Source: Arminella tubonensis
GTDB lineage: Bacteria; Pseudomonadota; Alphaproteobacteria; Rhizobiales; Rhizobiaceae
Assembly (NCBI RefSeq): GCF_003240585.1
Contig: NZ_PCDP01000035.1
Location: 124,001 to 188,000 of the forward strand
Direction of reading: 5' to 3'
Length of the DNA stretch: 64,000 nt
Made by a program: the position numbers and the translations under genes. Under the pieces are notes generated by a model. That model was not told the DNA's origin. It searched no databases and worked only from the letters and a program-made list of their open reading frames with translations. This document shows, in pieces, positions 25,877 to 34,930 of the stretch (its first letter is position 1; each line of letters opens with the position of its first letter).

Positions 25877-27552
25877 AACGCACCGGCGGCCAGCTCATCG
25901 TCGAAGCCCTGAAGGCAAATGGTGTCAGGCGCATCTCCTGCGTTCCCGGCGAAAGCTTCCTCGCCGTCCTCGACGCGCTGCACGATAGCGACATCGAAGT
26001 CATCGTGTGCCGCCAGGAAGGCGGAGCCGCGATGATGGCCGATACCTGGGGCCGGCTGACAGGCGAGCCTGGAATTTGCATGGTCACCCGTGGTCCGGGC
26101 GCAACGAACGCTTCCGCAGGCCTGCACATTGCCCGCCAGGACTCGATCCCGATGATCCTGTTCATCGGCCAGGTCCAGCGCGACGCCCGCGAGCGCGAGG
26201 CATTCCAGGAAGTAGAATACCGCCGCGCCTTGACCGAGTTCGCCAAATGGGTCGGCGAGATCGACGATGCCGCCCGCATCCCGGAATTCGTCACTCGCGC
26301 CTTCGCGGTCGCGACGTCCGGGCGGCCAGGCCCGGTCGTGCTGACGCTGCCCGAGGATATGCTCCGCGACATGGTCGAGGCACCGCATGCCAGGCGCTAC
26401 ATGCCGGTCGAGAGCCATCCCGGCAAAACCCAGATCGACGACCTCTACCTCAGGTTGATCGCCGCCGAGCGACCGATGATCGTCCTTGGCGGCACGCGCT
26501 GGGATGAGCACGCTGTCGCCGACATCAAGGATTTTGCGGAACGCTTCCAGTTGCCGGTCGGCTGCTCCTTCCGCCGGCAAATGCTGTTCGATCACCTCCA
26601 TCCGTCCTATGCCGGCGATGTCGGCATCGGCATCAATCCGGCGCTGGCAAAAGAGGTGAAGGAGGCGGATCTCCTCATCCTTCTCGGCGGCCGCTTTTCG
26701 GAAATGCCCTCCTCAGGCTATACGTTGATGGACATCCCCTACCCCCAGCAGTCGCTGGTGCATGTCCATCCCGACGCCTCGGAGCTCGGCCGCGTCTATC
26801 GCCCCGATCTGGCGATCTGCGCAGATCCCGCGAGCTTCGTCGCTGCACTCGCCGATCTCGCGACGCCAGTCGCCTTCGCCGCCCCTGCCGAACCGCGCTG
26901 GGCTGAGCGGACGGAGCGAATGCACGCGGCTTATCTCAAATGGTCGACCACGCCGGAAACAAGCCCTGGCACTGTCCATATGGGCCGGATCATGGACTGG
27001 ATCGAGGCAAACACGGCACCGGATACCATCTTCACCAACGGCGCCGGCAATTACGCCACCTGGCTCCATCGCTTCCATCGCTTCCGTAAGTTCAACACTC
27101 AGGCAGGACCAGCCTCAGGATCGATGGGCTATGGCCTGCCGGCGGCGGTCGCCGCCAAGCAGCTTTTTCCGGAGCGTGAAGTCATCTGCTTTGCCGGCGA
27201 CGGCTGCTTCATGATGCACGGCCAGGAATTCGCGACTGCGGTGCAATACGGCCTGCCGCTGATCGCGCTCGTCATCAACAACGGAATGTACGGCACGATA
27301 CGCATGCATCAGGAGCGCGACTATCCGGGTCGGGTCAGCGGTACCGCACTGGTGAACCCCGACTTTGCCGCGCTCGCGCGTGCCTATGGCGGCCATGGCG
27401 AGACGGTCAAGGCGACCGCGGAGTTCGGCCCGGCCTTCGAACGGGCCCGCGCAAGCGGCAAGCCCTCGATCATCGAAATCGTGCTGGACCCGGAAGCGAT
27501 CACACCGACACGAACGCTGAGCGAAATTTCCGCGGCAGCAAGAAGCCGGTAA
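25873..27552 (+). CDS. Thiamine-diphosphate-dependent enzyme, acetolactate-synthase-like
   Basis: A 559-residue three-domain TPP enzyme. The N-terminal PYR domain has the cofactor-activating glutamate in CRQEGGAAMMADTWGRLTG (near residue 51) and MVTRGPGATNASAGLH; the PP domain has GDGCFMMHGQEFATAVQYGLPLIALVINN, the metal/TPP motif. Acetolactate synthase, oxalyl-CoA decarboxylase and glyoxylate carboligase share this layout; without alignment the reaction cannot be fixed. Overlap with the CaiB-type gene is what one would see for an acyl-CoA decarboxylase/lyase module, but that is inference. Confidence 0.85.
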   Translation: MKRTGGQLIVEALKANGVRRISCVPGESFLAVLDALHDSDIEVIVCRQEGGAAMMADTWGRLTGEPGICMVTRGPGATNASAGLHIARQDSIPMILFIGQVQRDAREREAFQEVEYRRALTEFAKWVGEIDDAARIPEFVTRAFAVATSGRPGPVVLTLPEDMLRDMVEAPHARRYMPVESHPGKTQIDDLYLRLIAAERPMIVLGGTRWDEHAVADIKDFAERFQLPVGCSFRRQMLFDHLHPSYAGDVGIGINPALAKEVKEADLLILLGGRFSEMPSSGYTLMDIPYPQQSLVHVHPDASELGRVYRPDLAICADPASFVAALADLATPVAFAAPAEPRWAERTERMHAAYLKWSTTPETSPGTVHMGRIMDWIEANTAPDTIFTNGAGNYATWLHRFHRFRKFNTQAGPASGSMGYGLPAAVAAKQLFPEREVICFAGDGCFMMHGQEFATAVQYGLPLIALVINNGMYGTIRMHQERDYPGRVSGTALVNPDFAALARAYGGHGETVKATAEFGPAFERARASGKPSIIEIVLDPEAITPTRTLSEISAAARSR

Positions 27553-27595
27553 GCTTGCACCCACCGGCTTAGTTCGTTGACAAAGCATGCTCCTT

Positions 27596-27692
27596 GTTCG
27601 ACGTCATCCTCGGCCTTGTGCCGAGGATCTGCTCCATTCCATTAATCAGCAGATGCAGATGCTCGGGACAAGCCCGAGCATGACGGAGAAAT
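27596..27692. repeat. Paired palindromic intergenic element
   Basis: Two related GC palindromes face each other: GTCATCCTCGGCCTTGTGCCGAGGAT and ATGCTCGGGACAAGCCCGAGCATGAC, separated by an AT-richer core that also pairs (ATCTGCT with AGCAGAT). This looks like a dispersed extragenic palindrome of alphaproteobacteria. It sits between the convergent TPP enzyme and RidA genes, where it could also stop transcription from both sides. Confidence 0.7.
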
Positions 27693-27762
27693 TGGAGGCC
27701 TTATCAGCAGCCTAAGCCGTTGAGCTCTCATCCACCGGCTTAAGACACAATTGTCGCTCTGA

Positions 27763-28107
27763 TCAATCAAGAGCCGCGGTGACGATGAATTCGACCTTGT
27801 ACTTCGGTGCGGCCAGCTTTGCTTCGCTGGTGGCGCGGGCTGGCGTGTTGGCCGGGTCGACCCAGGCTTCCCAGGCGGCGTTCATCTCGGCGAAGTACGC
27901 GATGTCGGAGAGGTAGATCAGCGTCTGCAGGACTTTCGCCTTGCTGCTGCCGGCGGCGGCCAGCAGGCGGTCGACTTCGGCCAGTGCCGATTTGCACTGA
28001 TCGGTAACGCTTTCGCCCTCGCCGACCTGGCCCGCCAGATAGATGGTGTTGCCATGGATGACGGCGCCGCTCATGCGCGGGCCGCTGTCGATGCGCTTGA
28101 TGCTCAT
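27763..28107 (-). CDS. RidA/YjgF/UK114 family protein
   Basis: A 114-residue trimeric-type protein of the enamine/imine deaminase family, which clears reactive 2-aminoacrylate-like intermediates. It contains NTIYLAGQVG, the mid-protein VLQTLIYLSDIAYFAEMNAAWEAWV and NTPARATSEAKL, where the arginine corresponds to the catalytic Arg105 of E. coli RidA. The usual C-terminal glutamate motif is less clear, so this may be an Rid2-7 type member rather than true RidA. Confidence 0.88.
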   Translation of the reverse strand: MSIKRIDSGPRMSGAVIHGNTIYLAGQVGEGESVTDQCKSALAEVDRLLAAAGSSKAKVLQTLIYLSDIAYFAEMNAAWEAWVDPANTPARATSEAKLAAPKYKVEFIVTAALD

Positions 28108-28162
28108 TATTCTCTCCTGAAGCTATCGGTATTTGTAAATAGTAGCCGTCGCGATACGGAAT

Positions 28163-28501
28163 TTACGTCCGCATATGCTCGGATCTCTGGTAGATCGCCG
28201 TCGAGCGTGCGCCGGAGCGGCAGTAGCCGAGCATGGGACGTGGGAATTCGTCGAGCGCATCGACCATGCTTACCACCGCATCTTCGGTGACGCCCATCGG
28301 TCCGACCGGGACATGAGCGATCATCATGCCGAGTTCTTCGGCGCGTGCGGCGATATCGTCGAAAAACGGCTGATCCGGGCTTTCGTGGTCGGGACGATGG
28401 CAGACAATCGACTGGAACCCCATCGCCTTGATCTCATCGAGGTCATCGACGGTGATCTGGCCGGAAACCGAGTATTGGTCATCGATCTTGCGGATATCCA
28501 T
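28163..28501 (-). CDS. TIGR01244-type phosphatase-like protein
   Basis: A 112-residue single-domain protein. YCRSGARST near the C terminus is the active-site loop seen in the small tyrosine-phosphatase-like/rhodanese-like TIGR01244 family (also fused to Blh metallohydrolases). The N-terminal QYSVSGQITVDDLDEIKAMGFQSIVCHRPDHE matches that group. In rhizobia related domains occur with sulfide-oxidising Blh proteins; no such partner is adjacent here. Substrate unknown. Confidence 0.8.
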   Translation of the reverse strand: MDIRKIDDQYSVSGQITVDDLDEIKAMGFQSIVCHRPDHESPDQPFFDDIAARAEELGMMIAHVPVGPMGVTEDAVVSMVDALDEFPRPMLGYCRSGARSTAIYQRSEHMRT

Positions 28502-28616
28502 GCTTCATCCCTCTTTGAAACCGCAGGCCCTCGCACAGGGCTCTGCAAAACCTCGGCCACTGATCTACGCCGGGGGAAAGCGAGCGTCAACCGCCCGCCC
28601 CCGTTGCGGCCGCAGG

Positions 28617-29456
28617 CTATACAAATGCGAAGCTGAGCGCGAAATTGCGGCTTTCGCCCGGCTGGAGAATATTGAATTCGCCCGCCGCCTCAAGCTCCGC
28701 CCGAGAGACCCAGCGATGAGAAACCGGCTCTATGCCAAGCACATGCGCCGGTGCTTTCTGGTTGCGCCAGACCTGCAGGAAGGGCAGCGTTTCTGCATCG
28801 AAGCGAACCCTAAGGGTCTTGCCGCCAATCGCCGCGATCGGCCCGAGCGCGACTTCGGTCCATTTCCCATCAGTTGCCGGCGAAGGCACGCAGAACAGGC
28901 CGCCAAGCTCCTCGCCAAAGGTCCAGGGGAAGCCGCCGCCTTCGAGCATCTGCCCCGTCAGGCGCACTCCGTCGTCGAACCATTTGCCGCCGATATTCAT
29001 GTGGTACATCAGGAAGACTGGCGCAGCCTCGTCGCCGGTATTGATGACGCGGTCGGTCAGGTGCACCTCGCCGGTCGCCCCGTCGATCCGCCAATGACGC
29101 TCCAGCCGGAATGGGCGACCTTCTGCGCCGACAAGATCGACATCGGCGCGGCATTCCGCATTGCCGTTTTCAAGCCGTGTCCACAGCACTTTCGCGGGGC
29201 TCGCTGAAAAAGACCCATGCAGGGGATATTTCTGGCCGCCGAATTCCGCGCTCATTGGCTCCGGATGACGAATGTGATCCGGGCCGCAGGTGAAGAGGAA
29301 GCCCTCGACGGAGTGCGAAATCCTGGCGTCGCCGTCGTCGGGAACGGCCTTGCCGGGTGAGAGATCCACACCCTCGACGATGCAGGCGCCAACGTCCATC
29401 GCCGAACCTTCGTCCAGCGTGAGCTTCGGACCCTTGTCAGCTGCGAAGTCAATCAT
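28617..29456 (-). CDS. Aldose 1-epimerase family protein
   Basis: A 279-residue galactose-mutarotase-fold protein. Supporting features are HSVEGFLFTCGPDHIRHPEP, YPLHGSFSASPAKVLW (the family's first histidine region), a LMYHMNIGG strand with a conserved histidine, and WVSRAELEAAGEFNILQPGES at the end. It may interconvert sugar anomers or act on phosphorylated sugars. ATG at 29456 is chosen because GGGGAG lies nine bases before it; ATG at 29465 is an alternative. Confidence 0.75.
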   Translation of the reverse strand: MIDFAADKGPKLTLDEGSAMDVGACIVEGVDLSPGKAVPDDGDARISHSVEGFLFTCGPDHIRHPEPMSAEFGGQKYPLHGSFSASPAKVLWTRLENGNAECRADVDLVGAEGRPFRLERHWRIDGATGEVHLTDRVINTGDEAAPVFLMYHMNIGGKWFDDGVRLTGQMLEGGGFPWTFGEELGGLFCVPSPATDGKWTEVALGPIAAIGGKTLRVRFDAETLPFLQVWRNQKAPAHVLGIEPVSHRWVSRAELEAAGEFNILQPGESRNFALSFAFV

Positions 29457-29734
29457 CGGCCTCATCTCCCCTGTCGACGCGGCAGCAGCGTTAAGACGAG
29501 CGACGCTTCGCGTCAACGGGGAAAGGTGCGCCTTTACTCCAAGTTAACCATAGTTGCGCAACCTGATGGAACGACCTGCAACCACTACGAAACCATTTGG
29601 ATTACCGAACGTTAAGACGCTATCCATGCAATCGTAATTTTTTATCTTTTATTCAGTATGATGCGTGAAATTCCACACTGGTGTCAAAATTCCAATGTGT
29701 GTGTGCCGGACCACTGATCAAGGAAGACCCAGAC

Positions 29735-31156
29735 GTGAACCGATTCTTGAGGACGAGCATTTCCCTGGCTGCGATGGTCACGGCGTTTACCGTCGCCTCG
29801 CTCGATGCCGATGCGCAGCAATTCTATGGCCGGGGAAATGGTGATGTGGTTCTGGTAGCGCCTGACGGCCGGATCCTTAATCAGATACCCGAGGAGGGTG
29901 ATGTCACCGTCGCCCGCGATCGTCGCGGCCGACGCGTGCTTATCGATCGCAGCGGCAATCTGATCGCCACAGAAATGCGGGCCAGCACCTATTACCCGAA
30001 GCCGCCGGTGCGCGACGCATACAATGGCGGATATCAGGACAATGGCGATGGCGATCGCTACGGCGATACCCGCTTCGACAACAACAGGGGCTACGGCGTC
30101 AATGACGGCTATGGCCAGGCCGAGCCCGGCGCGATCACCGGTGGGATACCGCGCGAAAGTTCTGTCCAGCGCCTCCCCCTCGACGACCAACTTGCGACCG
30201 ATCCCAACGACCCGAATGGCGACAACAGCTACGCTTCGCTGGACCCTCAGCAGCAGCCGCCACCGGTTACGCAGCCGCCTGCCCAGCAGCCCGTCATCAC
30301 GCTAAAGAACAAATCCAAGATGGAGATCACCGCGCTTGAGGTGTTCCTCGATCGCCAGGGAATCTCGCCTGGCGCCATCGATGGCCGCATGGGCGGCAAC
30401 GTCACGAAGGCGATATACGCCTACCAGCAGATGACCGGACAGACGCTCGACCCGAACGACACCGACTCGATCCTTGAGCAGCTTCGCAATTCCGGCGGCA
30501 TGCCGATTACCAGCTACACGATCACCCCGGCGGATGCTGCTGGTCCTTATGTTGCCGAAATCCCCGAAGACTACGCCCAGAAAGCAACGCTTTCATCGCT
30601 TGGTTACACGTCGACGACCGAAATGCTCGCCGAGCGCTTCCACATGGACGAGGGATATCTGAAGGAAATTAACAAGGGCGTCGACTTCACAATCCCTGGA
30701 ACGACGATAAAAGTGATCGATCCAGGCCCGCCGAAGACCGGAGTCGTTGCCCGCATCGTCGCGGACAAGGGTAAGAAACAAGTCTTCGCCTATGACGCCA
30801 ACGGCGCATTGCTGGCAGCCTATCCGGCAAGCATCGGCTCGACCGACACCCCCTCGCCGTCTGGCACGGTCACTGTCGAGCGCGTCGCTTTCAATCCGGG
30901 CTACACCTACAATCCGAAGATCAATTTCAAGCAGGCCGGCAACGACAAGATTCTGGACATCCCGCCCGGCCCGAACGGCCCTGTCGGCAATGTCTGGATG
31001 GCGCTTTCGAAGCCGACCTACGGCATCCACGGCACGCCCGATCCATCAAAGATCGGCAAATCCCAAAGTCACGGCTGCGTTCGCCTGACAAACTGGGATG
31101 CCAACGAGCTTGCCAAGATGGTCAAGCCGGGTGTCACAGTCGAATTCGTCGAATAG
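29735..31156 (+). CDS. L,D-transpeptidase (YkuD) with peptidoglycan-binding domain
   Basis: A 473-residue exported enzyme that makes 3-3 murein crosslinks or links lipoproteins. GTG at 29735 follows AAGGAAG and gives a signal peptide (SISLAAMVTAFTVASLDADAQ). Residues about 95-185 are a Gly/Asp/Asn/Tyr and Pro/Gln-rich spacer, then a PG-binding-like domain (EITALEVFLDRQGISPGAIDGRMGGNVTKAIYAYQ), and a C-terminal YkuD catalytic domain with YGIHGTPDPSKIG and SHGCVRLTNWDA (active-site His and Cys). A strong terminator follows. Confidence 0.93.
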   Translation: MNRFLRTSISLAAMVTAFTVASLDADAQQFYGRGNGDVVLVAPDGRILNQIPEEGDVTVARDRRGRRVLIDRSGNLIATEMRASTYYPKPPVRDAYNGGYQDNGDGDRYGDTRFDNNRGYGVNDGYGQAEPGAITGGIPRESSVQRLPLDDQLATDPNDPNGDNSYASLDPQQQPPPVTQPPAQQPVITLKNKSKMEITALEVFLDRQGISPGAIDGRMGGNVTKAIYAYQQMTGQTLDPNDTDSILEQLRNSGGMPITSYTITPADAAGPYVAEIPEDYAQKATLSSLGYTSTTEMLAERFHMDEGYLKEINKGVDFTIPGTTIKVIDPGPPKTGVVARIVADKGKKQVFAYDANGALLAAYPASIGSTDTPSPSGTVTVERVAFNPGYTYNPKINFKQAGNDKILDIPPGPNGPVGNVWMALSKPTYGIHGTPDPSKIGKSQSHGCVRLTNWDANELAKMVKPGVTVEFVE

Positions 31157-31181
31157 GGTGGGTTGAAATATAAAGACAAAA

Positions 31182-31214
31182 GGCCGCCGGAGCAAAACTC
31201 CAGCGGCCCTTTCT
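31182..31214 (+). terminator. Terminator after the L,D-transpeptidase gene
   Basis: GGCCGCCGGAG and CTCCAGCGGCC pair around CAAAA, followed by CTTTCTATT. It lies 25 bases after the stop and also faces the convergent ParA gene. Confidence 0.75.
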
Positions 31215-31228
31215 ATTGTACTCTATTT

Positions 31229-31945
31229 TCAAGCGGCGCTTCTTATCGGGTCGTAGCCGAGGCTACTTGCTGAAGCCGTCAGACGAACAGGCACAATCCG
31301 CATCATCTCCTCGGCAAACGCGCAGGCGTTTTCCTGCGCCTTGTCGAGATTGCTGACGCGGCTCGGGTGCATCGTCTCCAGTGTCCCGCCGCAGTCGAAG
31401 ATGTCCCGGAAGGCAGCGCGCTCGACGATCGCCGTTTCGAGCACCGACACCTGCCGCTCAGACAGGAGATCCTTCACAGTTTGCAGCGCCCGCGTGGTTA
31501 CCAGCGGGTTGACACGTGTCAGCACCACCGAATGGGCAATGCGGATCCCCGCCCGCTGCGCCAGACAGTGCAGCAATTCCAGCACCTGCGCTCCGCCGCG
31601 CGCATCCATTGCACAGCCCTGTATCGGGACCAGAACGTGATCCGAAAGGCCGATGGCGGTTGCCAGAAGCGTATCCCTCGCACCGGGAAGGTCGATGATG
31701 AAATAATCGGCCTTGTCCTTCTCTTCCTTCAGATGGATCGGCAGCGAGGTCGTGGTGACAAAATCGATCACCGATATGTTCGGAACCGGACCGGAGATTT
31801 CATGCCAGCGGGAGATCCAGTGCTGCGGATCGGCATCGAGTATCGTCACACGATAGCCCCGTCGTGCCAGTTCGGTCGATAGAAGCAGGACAGCCGTCGT
31901 CTTGCCTGCTCCGCCTTTGGTGTTTGCGAATGTGATGGTGGCCAT
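31229..31945 (-). CDS. Orphan ParA/MinD-family ATPase
   Basis: A 238-residue Walker-type partition ATPase: deviant Walker A KGGAGKTT at residues 10-17, Walker A' ILDADPQ, and Walker B FIIDLPG. This size and the HWISRWHEISGP segment resemble the short VirC1/plasmid-ParA group rather than chromosomal ParA. No parB or parS-like cluster is next to it, so it is not an ordinary partition pair; related orphans position other cargo. It is convergent with the L,D-transpeptidase and transcribed alone. Confidence 0.86.
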   Translation of the reverse strand: MATITFANTKGGAGKTTAVLLLSTELARRGYRVTILDADPQHWISRWHEISGPVPNISVIDFVTTTSLPIHLKEEKDKADYFIIDLPGARDTLLATAIGLSDHVLVPIQGCAMDARGGAQVLELLHCLAQRAGIRIAHSVVLTRVNPLVTTRALQTVKDLLSERQVSVLETAIVERAAFRDIFDCGGTLETMHPSRVSNLDKAQENACAFAEEMMRIVPVRLTASASSLGYDPIRSAA

Positions 31946-32105
31946 TGTCGATCCTCTGGGAGCTTCGACATCGCTCCTTTAGGCACCTCGGGATCATGGT
32001 GCGATTAATACATTCTTTCGAATTATGGTTAACAAAGTGCAAACGGTTGCACCCTAATTTAGCATCACTACTTCTGACCGTCCCTCGCCGGTCGTTTCGT
32101 GCAGC

Positions 32106-32138
32106 AAAAAGCCCGGGGTGCAGATGCATCCCGGGCCC
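32106..32138 (-). terminator. Terminator of the amine-catabolic operon
   Basis: On the minus strand GCCCGGGATGC and GCACCCCGGGC pair and are followed by TTTTTG. It lies about 30 bases after the alcohol dehydrogenase stop at 32170. Confidence 0.85.
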
Positions 32139-32169
32139 TTCTGGTCCGCCTTGAAGTGAATGAAATAGA

Positions 32170-33318
32170 TCAGAAGCAATCGCGGAAAAGTGCCTTGGTG
32201 TTTTCGAGCGTCAGTGCGACAGGATTGCCCCCGGCACTCGGATCCTCGATCGCCATCGCCGACAACTCGTCGATCCGGTCGCTTGCAATACCCATCGCGG
32301 TGAGGTTCTCGGGAACGCCGAGCTCGGAGCGCAGCGCCAGCACGTAGTCGTAAAAGCCGTCGAAGCCGCCTGAAATACCCAGATACGCGGCAGCCCGGGC
32401 GATCTTTTCTTCGATCACCTTGCGGTTGAAGCGCAGGACTGCCGGCATGACGACGGCATTGGTCATGCCGTGATGAGTGTTGTAGACCGCGCCGATCGGG
32501 TGCGATAGCGCGTGGATGGCCCCGAGGCCCTTCTGGAAGGCGACCGCGCCCATGGCGGCGGCGGCCATCATGTTGGCGCGAGCCTCGAGATCGGTACCTT
32601 CCTTGTAGGCGCGCGGCAGGTATTCCTTCACGAGCCGCATGCCCTCCAGCGCAATGCCGGCCGACATCGGATGATAGAACGGCGAAGAATAGGCTTCCAG
32701 GCAATGTGCGAAGGCATCCATGCCGGTACCGGCAGTGATGATCTTCGGCATGCCGACGGTCAGTTCCGGATCGGCAATGACGACGCCCGGCAGGAACTTC
32801 GGATGGAAGATGATCTTCTTCACATGCGTCACCGAATTGGTGATGACGCTGGCGCGGCCCACTTCGGAGCCTGTGCCCGCAGTCGTCGGCACGGCGACAA
32901 TCGGCGCAATGCCCTCGACGCTGGCGCGGGTCCACCAGTCGCCGATATCCTCGAAATCCCAGACCGGCCGTGTCTGGCCGGCCATGAAGGCGACGCACTT
33001 GCCAAGGTCGAGACCGGATCCGCCACCGAAGGCAACAACGCCGTCATGGCCACCATCCTTGAACGCCTTGACGCCGGCTTCGAGGTTCTTCTCGTTCGGA
33101 TTGGGATCGACGTCGGCAAAGATGGCGCGTCCGAGGCCTGCCTCTTCCAGAATGTCGAGCGCATTCGTGGTGATCGCCATTGACGCGAGGCCCCGGTCCG
33201 TCACCAGCAGCGGCTTCTTGATACCGAGGCTCTTGCAGGCGTCCGCCAGTTCCTTTATCCGGCCGCGGCCGAGCTTGACTGCTGTCGGATAGCTCCAGTT
33301 GGCTGTGATGTTGGTCAT
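32170..33318 (-). CDS. Iron-containing alcohol dehydrogenase
   Basis: A 382-residue group III NAD(P)-dependent alcohol dehydrogenase. The cofactor loop GGGSGLDLGKCVAF is near residue 97, PTTAGTGSEVGRASVI near 144, and iron-ligand histidines are in DAFAHCLEAYSS, HALSHPIGAVYNTHHG. It overlaps the upstream aldehyde dehydrogenase by four bases, so an alcohol is probably taken through aldehyde to acid. It is the last gene of the five-gene operon and is followed by a terminator. Confidence 0.92.
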   Translation of the reverse strand: MTNITANWSYPTAVKLGRGRIKELADACKSLGIKKPLLVTDRGLASMAITTNALDILEEAGLGRAIFADVDPNPNEKNLEAGVKAFKDGGHDGVVAFGGGSGLDLGKCVAFMAGQTRPVWDFEDIGDWWTRASVEGIAPIVAVPTTAGTGSEVGRASVITNSVTHVKKIIFHPKFLPGVVIADPELTVGMPKIITAGTGMDAFAHCLEAYSSPFYHPMSAGIALEGMRLVKEYLPRAYKEGTDLEARANMMAAAAMGAVAFQKGLGAIHALSHPIGAVYNTHHGMTNAVVMPAVLRFNRKVIEEKIARAAAYLGISGGFDGFYDYVLALRSELGVPENLTAMGIASDRIDELSAMAIEDPSAGGNPVALTLENTKALFRDCF

Positions 33319-34700
33319 GCTGTGACTTTCTTCAGATGGTAGGATTTCGGACGCGTCAGATTGTGGAAGCCGATAACGGAAAGCGAGCCGCCACGGCCGG
33401 TTTCCTTGACGCCTGTCCAGCAGAGCGCCGGGTCGAGATAGTCGGCGCGGTTCATGAAGACTGTGCCGGTCTCGATTTCGCGGCCAAGCCTTGCGGCACG
33501 TTCGCTGTCCTTGGTCCAGAGCGAAGCGGTCAGGCCGTAGGGGCTGTCATTCATCAGTTCGAGCGCTTCCGCATCGCTCTTGACCTTCATGATGCCGACT
33601 GCCGGCCCAAAGGTCTCCTCGCGCATGAACGCCATGGAGTGATCCACATTGACCAGGATCTGCGGCGCCAGATACGCGCCGCCGTCATCGGCCGGGAACA
33701 GCTTGGGATCGACCAGCGCCTTGGCGCCCTTGGCAACCGCATCGGCTATCTGGTCGCGAACAACCTTGGCGAAGCGCTTGTGCGCCATCGGGCCGAGTGA
33801 TGTCTCGGGATCGAGCGGATTTCCGAGCTTATAGTTCGACACCCAGGCGACCGACTTCTCGACGAAGGAGTCGTAGAGAGATTCATGCACATAGATGCGC
33901 TCGATGCCGCAGCAGCATTGGCCGGAGTTGAATGTCGCGCCGTCCATCAGCGTATCGACCGCCGCGTCGAGATCGGCGTCTTCCATGACATAGCCAGGGT
34001 CCTTGCCGCCAAGCTCAAGCCCGAGCCCGGTGAAGGTGCCGGCTGCCGCCCGCTCCATCGTGCGGCCGCCTTCGACCGAGCCGGTGAAATTGATGAAGTT
34101 GAAACTGCCGGCAGCGATCAGCGCCGAGGTCGTCTCGTGATCAAGGAAGACGTTCTGGAACACGTCAGCGGGCACACCGACCTCGACGAACGCCTGCACC
34201 AGCCGCTCGCCGACAAGCAGCGTCTGGCTTGCATGCTTGAGTATGACGGTATTGCCGGCCATCAGCGCCGGCGCCACCGTGTTGATCGCCGTCATATAGG
34301 GATAATTCCACGGCGCGATGACGAAGACGACCCCGTGCGGCTCACGCTCGATACGACGCTCGAAGCTGGCGCTGCTCTCGACAACCATTGGCGCCAGCGC
34401 GTCGGCTGCAATCGAGGCCACATAGTTCGAACGCTCATTGAAACCGCGATATTCGCCTCCATACTTGATCGGCCGACCCATCTGCCAGGCAAGCTCGGGC
34501 ACGACGACGTCAGCCATCTCGTTGAGCCGCGCAACGCCCTTGAGCACCAGCTGAACGCGGTCTTCAAGCGGACGGCGAGCCCAATCCTTTTGTGCCTTGC
34601 GCGCCCGCGCAACCGCATCCTTGCCGGCATCCAGCGACAATGCCGGGCGCTCCGCATAAACTTCCCCATTCACGGGGGAGACGCATGTGATCATGCTCAT
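33315..34700 (-). CDS. Aldehyde dehydrogenase
   Basis: A 461-residue NAD(P)-dependent enzyme that oxidises an aldehyde to its acid. It has APWNYPYMTAINTVAPALMAGNTVILKHAS, the FTGSVEGGRTM cofactor turn, GLELGGKDPGYV (general-base glutamate) and FNSGQCCCGIERIYV (nucleophile cysteine). The family includes succinate-semialdehyde and gamma-glutamyl-aminobutyraldehyde dehydrogenases. Gene context with a glutamine-synthetase-like ligase favours a glutamylated amino-aldehyde substrate, which is inference. Confidence 0.92.
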   Translation of the reverse strand: MSMITCVSPVNGEVYAERPALSLDAGKDAVARARKAQKDWARRPLEDRVQLVLKGVARLNEMADVVVPELAWQMGRPIKYGGEYRGFNERSNYVASIAADALAPMVVESSASFERRIEREPHGVVFVIAPWNYPYMTAINTVAPALMAGNTVILKHASQTLLVGERLVQAFVEVGVPADVFQNVFLDHETTSALIAAGSFNFINFTGSVEGGRTMERAAAGTFTGLGLELGGKDPGYVMEDADLDAAVDTLMDGATFNSGQCCCGIERIYVHESLYDSFVEKSVAWVSNYKLGNPLDPETSLGPMAHKRFAKVVRDQIADAVAKGAKALVDPKLFPADDGGAYLAPQILVNVDHSMAFMREETFGPAVGIMKVKSDAEALELMNDSPYGLTASLWTKDSERAARLGREIETGTVFMNRADYLDPALCWTGVKETGRGGSLSVIGFHNLTRPKSYHLKKVTA

Positions 34701-34753
34701 GATCGAATTCCTATTCTCTATTCACAAACAAAAATTTCGTTTCCGGCGTGGGA

Positions 34754-34892
34754 TTGCCCCTCACCCTAGCCCTCTCCCCGCAGGCGGGGAGAGGGGACGA
34801 TCGTGGCTGCCGCACCCTTGTCCCCCACGGCAGTTAAGGGACGAAAGAAGGTGCGCCTATCACCTTCTCCCCGTCAAAACGGGGAGAAGGTG
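34754..34892. repeat. Dispersed GC palindromes between ligase and aldehyde dehydrogenase genes
   Basis: Two strong stem-loops: CCCTCTCCCCGC with GCGGGGAGAGGG (34770-34795) preceded by GCCCCTCACCCTAG, and CACCTTCTCCCCGT with ACGGGGAGAAGGTG (34861-34891). The first motif recurs at 44894-44937 and 45038-45081, which shows a repeated element rather than a gene-specific site. It interrupts the operon by 230 bases and may reduce downstream expression. Confidence 0.85.
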
Positions 34893-34930
34893 GCCGACAG
34901 GCCGGATGAGGGGCCTTTTGCGCCACAGAT

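Noticed and set aside
24674..27552. Firm assignment as an oxalate-degrading frc-oxc pair
   Set aside because: The order fits, but the TPP enzyme shows only general motifs of the superfamily; diagnostic residues could not be verified by eye.
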